Source: Madurella fahalii (Eukaryota; Ascomycota; Sordariomycetes; Sordariales). From it: 64,000 bases of DNA. The notes under the pieces are model-generated. The model was not told where the DNA came from. It made no database searches and was given only the letters and a program-made list of their open reading frames with translations. Positions 30,743-43,000 of the stretch are shown piece by piece. The stretch is from the NCBI GenBank assembly GCA_029876055.1, contig CM056874.1:8556001-8620000 (forward strand). Reading direction: 5' to 3'. Position numbers and translations under genes: made by a program. Each line of letters begins with the position of its first letter. The first letter of the stretch is position 1.

Positions 30743-32411
30743 TTTTGAGTGGTATGGGAGGCCAGAAGTTGCTGGATGAGATTCGTTTGAAGTTGGTGGT
30801 CCAAAAAAGCCGAGATCATCATTGGGAGGACGAATGATGTCGCCGATGTCATCGCATGATGGGGCTGGTGAGTGCTGGATGTGAGGATACGTGTGAGAAT
30901 TGTTGAGGGTATCTCATTGGTGTTACCTTTCTCGGATCTCGAATTCCATGCAGGCGCAGCGTAATACTTAATGCAAGGCACAGGGCCCTGTGATCAACAC
31001 TGACTTGGCTTGGCGATCGCTCTTTACGGCTAGCAACCCACTCTCTTCCAGCCACTCTATGGGCGCCCAAAAGCCACAAAAGCCAGCCTATCCTAGAATT
31101 GGAGTTATTGTGAACAACTTGATGTGTTTGTTAAAACGACGAGTTCCAAGCTTCCCATGTGAGGATACTCAGTCAAAAATACAGAAGTAGCGAGACAGAG
31201 ACAGGATGAACGATTGTTTCCTCAACTGCACTCACGTAGTATTGACAGTCTCTGAGCTCGTCCTGCATCCTTGCTCACGCTTCTCCGCTGATTGATCTCC
31301 AAGTCTCATCCTGCCCTATGTACGTTATCCATGCGCGGCAAGTCACACGACTTGCTCCTAGCCCAATTGGAGACACGCTATAGTTAAGGTCACCACTTCA
31401 ACCGGACGGTAACCATATACTGTCATATTCTAGAGAGACTCGAGAAGTCAGCATAGCCCAGGCTCCAGGTCCTTCCTATCCGGCTGCTTCCCTACCACTC
31501 CCATGCACCCCAATAATGACCAGCCGACTCGGCTACACGCCGTATCGTTTCGGCAGAATTCTTACCAGATACGGAGACGTCTATGCCAGATGTGAGGATG
31601 GTGGGTGCTTCAAGTTCCAATTCTATGGGTCGGTAGCTCTTAATAAAAGCCGGGCGCAGGGATGAATACGAGACTGGGGAAATGGATAGAAGGAGCTTGT
31701 GCCAAGGTTGATGCTAGTCACCTTGCCTGACTTCCGAACCCGCCACCGACAGGCTGTAGTCTGAAGGCCACATTGCGATGGCGTACGCGGCGGGTACGGG
31801 ATGCTATAAACATTGGCAAACGGGGGATACGTTCTTGCCGAGTCTCTGGTCCAATTCGGGGTAGGGGTTGACAACATCAATTGCCATAATTCATCCCAGT
31901 GTGCCATTCCGCAACCGAGATGTGACGGATTATGACGAAGCGTATTGATGGACTCGCATGTGCCTTTGAGTATAATTCGCTGGGTTTTTGGGTACCCGCT
32001 GAACCAAACCCATTACTCCCGCCACGACCTGTCAACCTATATCTCTATAATCTGATACCCAACCACCCACCCGTCAGTATCCTTCGTTCGAGCTAATACA
32101 TACCCAAGGAGAACACGATACTGCCAACCAGCCATCACAAACAACGGTCAGAAATGTCCCAGCAACACCCAGAGAATAACGCCATGCTATGATGCAATGC
32201 CAATGCCAATGCCAATGCCAATGCCACCACTCTCTGCATGACCGAACCACGGCTCACCGAACCGGAAGAGGCGATATCAACCAAATCCAAGTCAAGAAGA
32301 TGAAAGAGCTCGAAGCTCGCAAAACCCAACCTACGGAGCAGTCCTCTGCTAATTCCCTTCTCCTGTTTATATATATATCTGTTCAAATGTGTCTCTCTCG
32401 CCCTTGCACAT
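30743..32411. other. 1.7 kb without recognisable gene
   Basis: Glutaminyl cyclase promoter and 3' flank of the phosphotransferase gene. A hexanucleotide tandem repeat lies at 32194-32227. A 94-codon minus-strand open frame at 31623-31907 shows no recognisable family. Confidence 0.5.
32194..32227 (+). repeat. (CAATGC)n hexanucleotide repeat
   Basis: About five and a half head-to-tail copies, roughly 190 bases downstream of the phosphotransferase stop codon and probably in or near its 3' UTR. Confidence 0.9.
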
Positions 32412-33964
32412 TCACTCCGTCTTCCTCCCATTCGCCTTCCCATTCGTCATTCTCGCAGTTCTCTCATTCTCCTTCCGCTTCTCGTACGGAATCGTGAGAC
32501 AGTTGATGCCCAAAAAGTTGCAGATGCTCGTCGTGACTAGGTAAGCCCACCGAAAGTAGGCAACCGCCGCAAACACCAGGTAGCCAAGTAGGTACATGTG
32601 CTCCGTCTCGGCTGACACGGGGGGCAGGCCAAACCGCGGTAGGTTTCCGAGCACGGCGCCGCCGACGAGAGGCCACAGCATGACGGTCCAGTAAGGGAAC
32701 GGCTGCCTCGTTAGGTGCGCCAGAATCATCTTGGTTGTCATGCGGCCAAACACAAAGCTCATGATGATGCAGAACAGCACGAGGTGGTTCTCGGCCCGGA
32801 TCGTTGAGTGCGGGCTGTACAGCCAAGCGCCAATGCTGAACGTGTACACAGCCATAGGGGTCCACTCGAGAAAGACGGGGGCCACCGACTGGCCGCGTGC
32901 GCGGCGCGCTTTGACGACGTTGAGGATGCAGAAGGGGATGTGGGCGAGAAACAGCGAGGTGACAAGGAAGACCACCCACAGGTCACGGAAGGAGATGTCG
33001 GCTAGCACGTCGTCCGTCATGCCGAAGTTACGCAAGATGTAGATGCGATCGCCCATCAGTTTTACCAGGGGCTCCGTCCAGATGCCGGGCCCGTAGTAGC
33101 CGCTGATGATCATGAACGTGCAGGCGAGAAGGATGCCTTCTGTCGGGCCGTTGATGTAACCGAGGTAGAGCGTATGCGTATGATACGTCTCCCAGGTAGA
33201 GAAAAACATGGCTACGCAGGGGCATAGAGCCGTGAAGACGCCCGACTTGGAGGTGCCGAGACCCATGGCCGCAGTCTCCAGTAAGCTGGCCAGCGTGCAG
33301 TTCAGGCTGTCAATGCCGTGGTCGAACAGCTCTCCCAGCCCGCTCGACGTCCCGGTGCGGCGTGCCTGCTTGCCATCGACGTTGTCGAATGTCTGGTACA
33401 TGAAGAGCCCGAACGCGAAGCTGTAGTATACCCATGGCGGCGCCTAACACGGAAGGGAACAAACACCCGGCGTCAGCTGGAATCAGAGGGAGTATTGGGG
33501 CGGCTGGGATGCCAGGCAACCTTACTGGTCCTTCGAGATCTGGCATCATAACCACCAACAGACCGACATTGAATAGGATGCACATGAACCCAAGCAAGGT
33601 CACCATGTTTGGGGCCAGCCATAGCGGCAATAGCTCCACGAAAGCATTCCACTGTATCCTGCTATCAGCTGCGTCCTGTGCTCATCATCGGGACTAGGCG
33701 GGGCGCGGCGGGGCAGGGACGGCGCTGGCATACGTATGGTCTCAGGATGTAGTTGGATACTGGCGACTTGTCGACGGCCGAGTATTTGTACGATTTGAGG
33801 TGGATGAGCGCATCGTCCGAGACGCACTCTGCGACGGCTTGTTCTGTCGGGCGGGAAGGTCACCATTGTTAGCATCGGGTCAACCTCGAGCGTCGATGAC
33901 GGCAGGATGCAGCTGTGTGGAAGGTGGGGTGGGGGGCATGCGCACTGCTGTTGTTCGGAGCCAT
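32412..33964 (-). CDS. Choline/ethanolamine phosphotransferase (CDP-alcohol phosphatidyltransferase)
   Basis: Last step of the Kennedy pathway: transfers phosphocholine or phosphoethanolamine from the CDP form to diacylglycerol in the ER/Golgi membrane. Four exons, 33946-33964, 33734-33843, 33526-33651, 32412-33443 (introns 102, 82 and 82 bases), give 428 residues. The CDP-alcohol motif DGxxAR(x8)Gx3Dx3D is complete: D108, G109, A112, R113, G122, D126, D130 (within DGKQARRTGTSSGLGELFDH). N-terminal signature LKSYKYSAVDKSPVSNYILR and about eight to ten hydrophobic segments agree with EPT1/CPT1. The tail TNGKANGRKTE is basic and cytosolic-looking. Sequence alone does not separate choline from ethanolamine specificity. 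Confidence 0.93.
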
Positions 33965-35109
33965 GGTATCGCTCAGTTTGGGACACGGAAAAACACTGTC
34001 GAGATCCTACAGTCCTTCTCAAGACCCGCAGTGAAGCGCGGATGGGGCCAGGACAATAAGAAGAAGGGTGCAGCGCGAGACGCAGAGGTTTGGACCGCGG
34101 ACCCCGGGAAAAAGTGAAGAGTAGCAGAAAAGTTCGGTGGTGGCAGCCACCCACCAGCAGCAAGCGATGATGCGTCGTCGGCCGGAGGTCGCTGCTTTAT
34201 TGACCAGCAGGGTCCTGCAGGTCCAGGTTCCACAACTACGCGCTGGGCCGAACTGGGATTGTGAGCCCCATAGTCACGGCCACAAGATTTGTGCTCTGCA
34301 GCCGTTGATTTACTTTCCCGTTGTTGAGAGGGCGCCGTCGCAAATCAAATCTCAACAGCTTCCCCTGCTGGTTGGCCTGTTGAAAGGGGCCAAGACCCAC
34401 TCGGCTGCTAATTTTCTGACACGTGAAAGTGCGATGGCGGTCAAGCTCCGATTTGTCGATCGTCTCTGATCGGTGGCTTCGTCTTATCGCCGCGGGGGTT
34501 TCAAAAGTTGGTTTGGCCGAGGGGGTTACTTGAGGCGGGCTGCTGGCGAGCGGGCGAGTCGAGCAAAGGTGTTTGCAAATTCAGGAACAAACGAACGATT
34601 GGATGGATGATTGCCAGGAACCACCCGCAGGCTTCGAAGATATCAGATGAAATTGCAGATGCGTAACGGCAACAACAGCTTCTCCTTCTCTCTGTGACTG
34701 ACTATACCTGACCTTTGGGTGTGTAACGCGGCGCACGCGCTGGACAGACAAGGAGAGAGGTAAACGGCTCGGTCTCCATCCCATGTAACGAGGCCAAAAA
34801 AGTACAATTCCCAAACTCCTAATTCGCTGGTGCGGAAACCGACCCAGAGACTTAGACATTAAAAGATAGCTATGATTAACACATTGCCTTCCCGATCGTC
34901 GTTGATTGGCGATTCAGGGACGCTGTTCCAACTCGGTTCCACAGTGCACACGCCAGCAATGACGGCACACACAAGACGCAACCCCCTTGCTCATTCGTCC
35001 AGCCGAACACATCCGGGTTTCTCAGGGTCGGTTCAATTAACCGAGCCTTAATAAATCCCTAAATGTCGCTTTCCTCGGACCTGACATTTGATCTTCGACT
35101 GCGAGCTTA
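33965..35109. other. 1.1 kb intergenic
   Basis: Promoter of the phosphotransferase and 3' flank of the GPI protein gene. No conserved coding or RNA feature was recognised. Confidence 0.55.
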
Positions 35110-35805
35110 TCACAACATCACAGCGAAGCCAGCGAAGAGGCCGGCGGCCACAACGCCGAGGCCGTACGAGTTCCCGAACCGCAGCGCACCGGCAGCATTC
35201 TCGCCGCTATCAGTGCTGCCCTCTGAGTCGTCAAAGTCGTCATACACCCTGTCGGTGGGGGCGGAAGTCGCTGTCGACGTCGTGCTAGTGACGGTTGTTG
35301 TGTTGACGCGGGTCGGGCTCTGGGCACCGCACGGGTTGTCCTCGCGGCAAGACGCCGCGCACCCGTTGTCGTGCCCGCAAGCCGTCACGCACTGGTCGCC
35401 CCACCGCATGCACACATGGTAGGGGAGAGTCAGGGTGTACTCGGTCATGTTGGGCTGCCTGTTGTCACTGCAGACGCAGCCGTAGGTCAAATCTTCCTAA
35501 GGGTTTGTCAGCGGACGCGGCGTTTTCCCGAATGGGTCAGACGATAGGCTTGACGTACGGGATTGCAGGTATTGGTGATCGGTGGACCCGTTGTGGTCTG
35601 GAGGCAGATGGTAGGACAGCTGCTCTCTTGGTCTCTGCACCAAGCCACTATGCCGCCCTGTCAGTTTTGGTTCCGCTACTCGGTAGTTGAGGATGCCAAA
35701 CTTACTCCGCTCAGCCATGGACACAGTTTCGGGATCGATCCACAAATCGGCCGAAACAGCAACAGCGCCGGCAAGCGCCAGCAAGGTTGATCGGAACGAA
35801 ACCAT
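35110..35805 (-). CDS. Secreted cysteine-rich GPI-anchored protein (DUF7707-like)
   Basis: Small surface protein of unknown function. Three exons, 35706-35805, 35559-35647, 35110-35496 (introns 58 and 62 bases, donors GTAAGT and GTACGT), give 191 residues. The signal peptide is MVSFRSTLLALAGAVAVSA (cut about 19/20). The body opens with DLWIDPETV, then a Cys-patterned domain: WCRDQESSCPTICLQT, NTCNPEDLTYGCVCSDNRQP, CMRWGDQCVTACGHDNGCAA, SCREDNPCGA. A Thr/Ser-rich stalk (about 120-140) and a hydrophobic end preceded by small residues (GENAAGALRFGN..GLFAGFAVML) indicate a GPI anchor. The pattern is that of fungal proteins grouped as DUF7707; I assign that family from memory of the Cys spacing. 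Confidence 0.82.
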
Positions 35806-38258
35806 TATCGGTAGTCGTGGAATGGTCTGAAAAAAACGGGAGGCAGAGGGCGTGGGGTTTTATGAAGTTGTCTGCTGGCTGTCTATGTGTTAGCGACGCC
35901 GACACCAAACGCAATGTTGCCGCAGAGACAGGTTCTCATGCCAATGGAAGGACAAAGATGGCAACGTACATGGTGCGCCTGGAGCAGAGGTCAGACCTCG
36001 GAGGAGACGGAGAGATATTAGGGCCCGGAAATTCCAATTAGAACCACGTGCCGGAGGGCAAGGGTCAGGTCCAAATCAAAGCTAAGAAATGAGCAAACGA
36101 AGGCAAAGAAACAGAACCAATTTCAAAGCCGCCGGTGTGCTTATAGCGAGTGACAGCACGCAGCTCCTGGAGAATCGAAGGCGACTGGAATGGCACGAGA
36201 GGAAAAATGCGGACGGGCAAGATAAAAGGGGATTTCCTTCTACAGCAACCCCGGACCCATCACGGACGCCATGGCTGTATCCGAATTCACTGGATTGGCT
36301 AGCCTGGCGACTCAATAAACAAGACACACTTTTGATAGGCTTGAGCCGGACACCCCCTGTAACTGCTCACTCCGCCGCAACAGGGATGTTGCTACCCAAA
36401 GCATTCGGCTGCTTTGCGGACGGCGCGCTGCAATCCAACTCCCTCAATCGAAAGTTGGAGGGCGGGAAGCCAGTGCGGCGTTTGCGGCATGGATTTGCGA
36501 TCTTGTCTCGGACGCCGCAAGAGACAGCTCCGCTGTGCATCCAGCAGGATTTCGCGATTCTTGCAGAAAGAGTGCACTTCAATAAATTCGAGAACGGTTG
36601 ATGGCGTTCCACCCTCGCCTGAGCGGGTTCCACTGCTCGCTCAACACCGGGGCCTAGCAACCCGACAGCTCATCTGATTAATTGTATTTTTGACCAAGCT
36701 CTCTCTAGACATAGAGGCCGGCAAATGGCTGGTGGCGTTGATCTGCCATCTCGCTGCCTGTACGGCACATTCCCGAGCGCACACATGTGCCTCCGATAGG
36801 GCGCTGACAAGGAGGCTGGGAGACGGCGAGGGCGACCCGAGCTTCGGATGGAAGCCACTTGATACACGCTAAGGTGCCTTCATTCCTGTGTCTATGGAGA
36901 TCATGCTGGCTCTCAAGGCGTTGCCCGCTGGAGTAGAGACGTTACTCCGCATCCGGGGTGTGATGGAAGGATGGCAGCATCCCCATGTGCTGCCAGTTTG
37001 TCACGACTTGCCGTTCTGGAGCGTCAGGTGTCGTTATTTTTGTTTATCGGCACAGCGATGCATACGAGAAAACCCCACCGTCGAGGGCCCCTCCTTCAAG
37101 TTCTCAACCACCATCATGCCGCCGCCTAGACTCGTGTTGCCTAGCAATTGGTCTTGGCTTTGCCATCTGTCGCGCTTTGCGCCCAGATTTCCGTCGGCTC
37201 GGACTATCATCTGCGTCTCGATGATGGCTAGCACGCGGGATTGCGTATGCTGGGCCGGATGTCCGGCCTGTGCAGTCGAGGTTTCAGTGGAGAACGGATG
37301 CACCGCAGAGCCCCCCGCATCAATTCGGAAGCTTTCAAACGAATGGCGGGGAAGCCCCTCCTGTCACCTTGTTTGGATAAGGCCGGAATCCCCGATTCGA
37401 CCGGCCTCCTCTTACAAGGCTTGCATGTCCTGCACCAGTCGGTTCTTCGTCACTGGAGTGCAATACCCAATGAGCTTGTTCCATATCCGTTGAGACCTAC
37501 CATTCGGTCGAAGGCATGACGAAGCAGAGGCCTTGTGGCATGGTTTCTTGAGACGCTCAAATCCGGAGACAGAAATCATCATCGCCGTCGGCAAGAAAGA
37601 AGTGCCGTGAAATTTGCTGTGATATTCCCGACCAGGATGCCGCGTTTTTGATGTTTGGATCGCCTGTTTTGAAATACAGTAATTTGATCGACTATAAATT
37701 TCGCTACCAAGTCGCTTTCAAGCCGAGGGCCGGGGCTGTGTTAGACGATTGCCTCAGGTGTAAACCAGTTCCTTTAATCAAATGAGATATACAAAGGCTG
37801 GGCTGGTAGGTGATGGCACCCCAATCGTGACGGCTTCCACGGCTCAATTCGAGCGCCTCGGGAAAACCATGTATTGGAGGTCGGGGCCTAAGCAGTTTGT
37901 GGATCGCAATCAACACACCTTCAAGCCGCGGACTAGCCGATCTACAAGTGGGAGGCCGTACTACCATCCAGATAATACGAGAATAAGTATAATGCCAAAG
38001 TTAGTAGCCATGTAGTCCGTCACACAGAACTCAGAGAGGGTTGCTGTTTGGACAAAATTCACAAAGCTCAGGCTCCGCAAGCCGAGCGGTGCCAAGGACT
38101 TGGGAAGACACACACCTCAGGGTGGTCCGAGTGGCCTCCGGCAGCCTGAGTCCGTGCGTGGGCTTGGAGCTGAACAAGTGTTCACATCACCACCATCAGC
38201 CTCGTCTGCGCAGCAGTTGCTCTCTCACCACGGGCAACCAAACTAGCAGCAACACAAA
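35806..38258. other. 2.45 kb without recognisable gene
   Basis: Divergent promoters of the GPI protein and SWP1 plus spacer. Open frames up to about 200 codons (e.g. 36888-37493) lack recognisable domains, start at non-ATG codons or are mirrored on the other strand. I see no gene. Confidence 0.5.
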
Positions 38259-39292
38259 ATGCGGCTCACACAATCATTCGCCCCAGCGCTTCTGCTCTTT
38301 GCTGCAGGCGTTGCGCAAGCAGCCTCCGCCTGGGGTTTCGACGAGGGCAGCCTCTCGGTTGTCGCAAAGAAGTCTGGCGAGAGTATCAAGGAGAAGTATG
38401 CGTCACGCGACGCCCCGTGATTCAATGGCTAATGCTAATTGCGCATGTGCCCACTACAGATTCGCCCATAAAACTCCCCTCTTGAAACCTATCTCCCTAG
38501 GCAGCACCGATACGCTCAAGGTGAGCTTGACGGCGAAGGACGATGGCAAGGGAAAGCGGCCACACCAGGCGTTCCTGGTCCTGCGAGAGCAGGATTCGGG
38601 GTTGGAAGCGCCCTTCCCTCTGACTGTCAAGGAGAATGGCAAGGCCGCTGCGCAGATCGTAAGAGACTCCATGGCCGGATGTTGAGGTGGGTTGCTGACG
38701 CGCGGCTACAGTCCCAAAAGGACCTCCCGATCCAGCTGCTTGTCTCCACTAAGCCGCTCAAGGCGTCGGTGATACTTGCTTCCTTCGGATCCGCTCAAGG
38801 TCTGAACGCGCCTGTCTTCGACGTCAAGGTCGAGACGGATCCCAATGCCCCTGCGCCCTCCTACGAGCCGCCTGTTCGATACGGCAAGAAGCCCGAAATA
38901 CATCACATCTTCCGGCCTGATCCAAAGAGCCCGCCCAAGGTGGTCTCGCTGTTCTTTGCCGTAGCCGTGATTGCCACGCTGCCTGCGCTGTTTATTGGCG
39001 TACGTTATACTGCCCGAACTTCCTGTTCGCTGTGCTGACATTCGACAAACAGTGGGCCACACTCGGAGGGAATCTCAACCACTTCTCTAAAGCCATTGGG
39101 GCCGCACCGCTGTCGCACGCCACCTTTTTCGGCTCTATCCTGGCCATGGAGTTTGTATTCTTCATGTACTACACCAGCTGGAACCTGTTCCAGACGCTGC
39201 CGGTCATTGGCGCTGTTGCCGCGGTCACGGTCCTGAGCGGAACGAAGGCGCTGGGTGAAGTTCAGAGCAGAAGGCTCGCGGGAGAGCGCTAA
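38259..39292 (+). CDS. SWP1: Oligosaccharyltransferase subunit SWP1 (ribophorin II)
   Basis: ER membrane subunit of the complex that transfers the lipid-linked glycan to nascent Asn-X-Ser/Thr sites. Four exons, 38259-38395, 38460-38658, 38712-38999, 39053-39292 (introns 53-64 bases), give 287 residues, about the length of yeast Swp1. A signal peptide (MRLTQSFAPALLLFAAGVAQA) is followed by a luminal beta-rich domain (KTPLLKPISLGSTDTLKVSL, QAFLVLREQDSGLEAPFPL) and three C-terminal membrane segments (VVSLFFAVAVIATLPALFIG, MEFVFFMYYTSWNLFQTLPV, GAVAAVTVLSG). The typical juxtamembrane EIHHIFRPDPKSPPK precedes the first segment. OST5, another subunit, is also in this window. Confidence 0.93.
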
Positions 39293-40078
39293 GCGGCAGC
39301 TGGCCTGCACAACGGCGAAGACAGACCAAAGGCGGCGTGAGCAACCCCGTATGGTGGCAGCTGAGAAGCTGTCAAGGGGGTTGTTTGTATCACTAAACGG
39401 TGCCAGTTGGTGTTGTGGCTAGTAAAATATGGGCCTGGAACGGGGTGCGATTTTTAGACGTGAAGCCAAACGAAAAGAATCGATCAATTCGCGCTGTCTA
39501 AGATTACCTTCATTACACTTCTCGATGTCTCGAAACCCATTCGGGACATTTAGACGACGGTATCCTGGAGGAGCGGCTGATGATTTGATGGTCCCGCCGT
39601 GCCAGCGGTGGCGCGGCGCTGCTGCCAGCTGGACGTTGTGAGGCTGCCAATGAGGGCGCCCCAATTGACGCAAGCCCAGGACTCCACACGTCACCATTTG
39701 GTGCCCCACTCAACCATATTTTTGTACCCCTGTAATTGTAAACAAATGGGTCTCCATATCGCGTCCTCGCTTGACCGACACTTCAGCCAAAGACTGCCAG
39801 GGTCGACTCGCGGTTTCCCTTGTCCGCGTCCGGCTCGAACGGGGAAGTCCCTCTTCGACTTGAACCCATCATGCAGCTTTGGCCTGCAAACATCGCCAGC
39901 ACCCAGCGCCCGTTGTTGCCCAAGTAGCTTTGTTGAGGCGACCCGCAACCCAACCGACTAAGGCACGAGTTTCTGTTCGCTTTGGCACTCCATCTCGCCC
40001 GGCCCCATCGCCCTTGCTTCCGCTCGCCAAACCTCCCGCCGTGAACATCGCGCTCGACGCGCCTCCAAACCGCCCACC
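39293..40078. other. intergenic, SWP1 3' flank / Ppc89 promoter and leader
   Basis: 786 bases. A C-rich leader directly precedes the Ppc89-like ATG (context CCCACCATG). No other feature was seen. Confidence 0.6.
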
Positions 40079-43000
40079 ATGAATGTCAACAGCAATAGGG
40101 CAAACCAGCCCGCTAGCAAGCCCAAGCATATTTCTAGACTGAGGAAAGAGATGCTCGAGCACCGGATGCAGCACCACCCCTTCAGCTCGCCGCCGTCGTC
40201 CACCGGCTCGCACGACACGGTCAGCACCACCACCGAGGAACTATCTCGCAACCTTTCCAACTTCTCTTTCAGCCCCGACGCCGAGGGCACTCCATCCAAG
40301 CGACATGCCTCCAGGTCAGGTCGTTTTAGCTCGCGACAGAATCAGAACGTCATGCTCAACACGTCGGCAATTGCTCGCACCTTTCCTGAGTGGAGCGGTC
40401 TTGTGGCTAAGGACACCGTCACCTTTTCCCAGACCGTCGACATGGCTGCGCCAATCAAGCCCATCTCTTCTGTGTATGGCGGGAAGGAGAACGTCCCGCC
40501 AACGGTCGAACGCGCCCACGACGACGCGTTGGACTCCAAGAGGAGACGGTCTCTAGCAGATATGCAAGCCCGTGTCGAGAACGAATCCGACTGCTCTACC
40601 GTGCTCTCAGTCTCGCCTGGACCGCCCCACCCGGGTACTCGTCGCTCTCGCTTCGGGCCAGCCCAGCCTGATGGCATCATGTCCGCTGAGACCACCAAGC
40701 GCTCCCTCCATGAGATGGTCTCCAAGATCCGCACAGAGAAGCAAACCGCCAAGCACGACACTACGCCGAGGCGCTCCCCCCCGAGCGAGGCAGCCCGGCC
40801 CAGCCATGAGACGCCAGCGCCGGGCCACACGGTTACAAACCTCGGGTTCAGCCCTACCGGCCATTCGTTCTTCCTCCCGGCCTTCCGGCACCTTCCAGAC
40901 TGGACATCCGGTACTCTCAAGTTTAGCGCCATGAAGAACGGTGTTCCTGTCTTTGTCAGGTCTGGCAAATCTGGTGTACGTTTAGAACATTCCGTAAAGG
41001 ACCATGGTTCGGTCAATGCCGTGAGCATGCCGGAAGAGGACGAGGAGATTTTCGTCTCGTTGGATAAGCTCCAAGAGGAAGTCCGCGAACTCCATGACCA
41101 TGATGCCATGCTTCAGCGTGAGGCAGAGAGGCTGCAGCTCGAGGTGAACCAGCTCCAATCTGAACTGAAGAGGTTCAAGAGCAGGAAGTCCACCGACAGC
41201 GCCATTGGCTCCGATACCGACGGTTCCTTCAGGCGTAGCGGCAGGTACGGCCACGATGCGGAAGACCAGATCGCTCAGCTACACGACCGCCTGGAGCAGG
41301 CTAGCAGGCAGGTGGGTGTCCATGACATTCACAATGCCGCGCTCGCCGCGGAGCGCGACGAAGCTTTGCACCAGGCGTCGATCGCTCGTGAGCGGGCCAT
41401 GAAGCTGCAGGCAGAACTGGAAGCTACACAGAAGGACCTCGAGGCCTCGCTCCAGTTCCTCCAGGAGAAGGAGACATTGCAGCTTGAGCACGCGTCTCTG
41501 CTTGCCGAAAATGAAACGCTCAGAGAGCAACGCGACGCAGCCGTAGGGAACAATAAGAACCTTACCGTGCAGAACGAGAAGCTCCGCCGAGAACTGAGCG
41601 GTGTCCAGAAGGACCTCAGCGCGACCCGCGACGAGCTCGCGTCGGTCCGCAAGCAATACGAGGCTCTGCAGGAGGAGAAGCGGCTGGTATCACAGGACCA
41701 TGCGAGCATGGAACGCAACAACGAGACGTATTTCAAGGAAAACAAGAAGCTCAAGGCGCAGGTTGCCGCTCGTGACCAGCACATTGCTGATCTCAAGAAG
41801 GGCATCAGCACCCGGGACAAGATGATCGACAACATCCAAGACGTGCCCGGCGATACGGCCATCCTTGAGCTGAATGCCGAACTCGAGGCCGAACTCGAGC
41901 GTCTGCAAACCAAGGTGGAGCAGCAGACGGTCGAGTTGCACCAAAAGGATGGCGATATCAGCGCAAAGGAAGGTCGAATTCGCTCGCTCAAGGAGCAAAA
42001 CCTCGATCTCCAGATTGATAACGAGCGACTCCGGGAGGAGAACCAGCGTCTTCGTACCGAGCATGAGGAAATAAGAGGCCAGTGGGTCGACGAAAGACAT
42101 AAAGTGATTCGATTGAACCAGCTCCTCTCCAAGAATAATGGCGAGTACCTAAAGACTCTCAACGACAATACCGGGGATTGTGTCCGCTTGGATGATTTCA
42201 AGCAAAAGGAAGACGCTCTCCGGCTGAAGCTCGAGCGCCGGGAGGCGGCCGTTAAGAAGGTCAAGCTGCTCTCTAACAAGATCAGCGAGATTGCTCAACA
42301 GGAGTTTACCGGAATTGCCGCGGCCACCAGCAAGACGACCAAAGTGACGCGCATCATCGAGCCCAAAGACATGCTCACAGCTACGGAGGAGTTGACAGGA
42401 AAGAGCAGCGCCCCCTTGAATGTGGACAATGACCCTACAGCCGAGATCCATTTTACTCAGGGGTCGGACTTTGCCAGCATCATGGAGGGCGAGATTGCCA
42501 AGCTCAGGCAGACTTATCGGGAGCTTCAGCAGCAGCAGCAACAGCAGCAGCAGCAGACTGCCGGAAATACGCTACAGCTTACTGATTATTCCTTGCCCCC
42601 GCTCCCTCCGCCGACTCTTCAGCGAAGCAAATCTGATAGCAGCGCCCTACCTTCAAGGGCCGCCCAGTCGAAAGGCCAACCTCCTGGAATCCTTAAGAAG
42701 TCGAGCCAATTTGCGGTTGAGGAGGACACAGGCCGCTTCAGCGTAAAATCTGCTCTGAGCATTGTGAGCCACCACACCGAAGACTCGTTCCAGGTGTACA
42801 ACGCGACGGCCACCCAGAATGACACGCCTTGCCCGAATCCGCGGAGCCGGCGCAACTCGGAGGGCGCCCGGGACCCGACCATGGCGGAGCCGAACATGAC
42901 GTCTGCCTTTTTCATGCCCGACATAACACTGCAGGGCAACAAGCAAGGCGTTGGCGCCAAGCAGCCCATCCCGGCACTCAGCAAAGACGCGCGCCGCGTA

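Noticed and set aside
32194..32227. CRISPR-like array
   Set aside because: It is a simple 6-base tandem repeat without spacers; CRISPR is not expected in a fungal nuclear genome.
36888..37493. 201-codon open frame between the GPI protein and SWP1
   Set aside because: Non-ATG start, no domain, no family resemblance, and overlapping frames on both strands.
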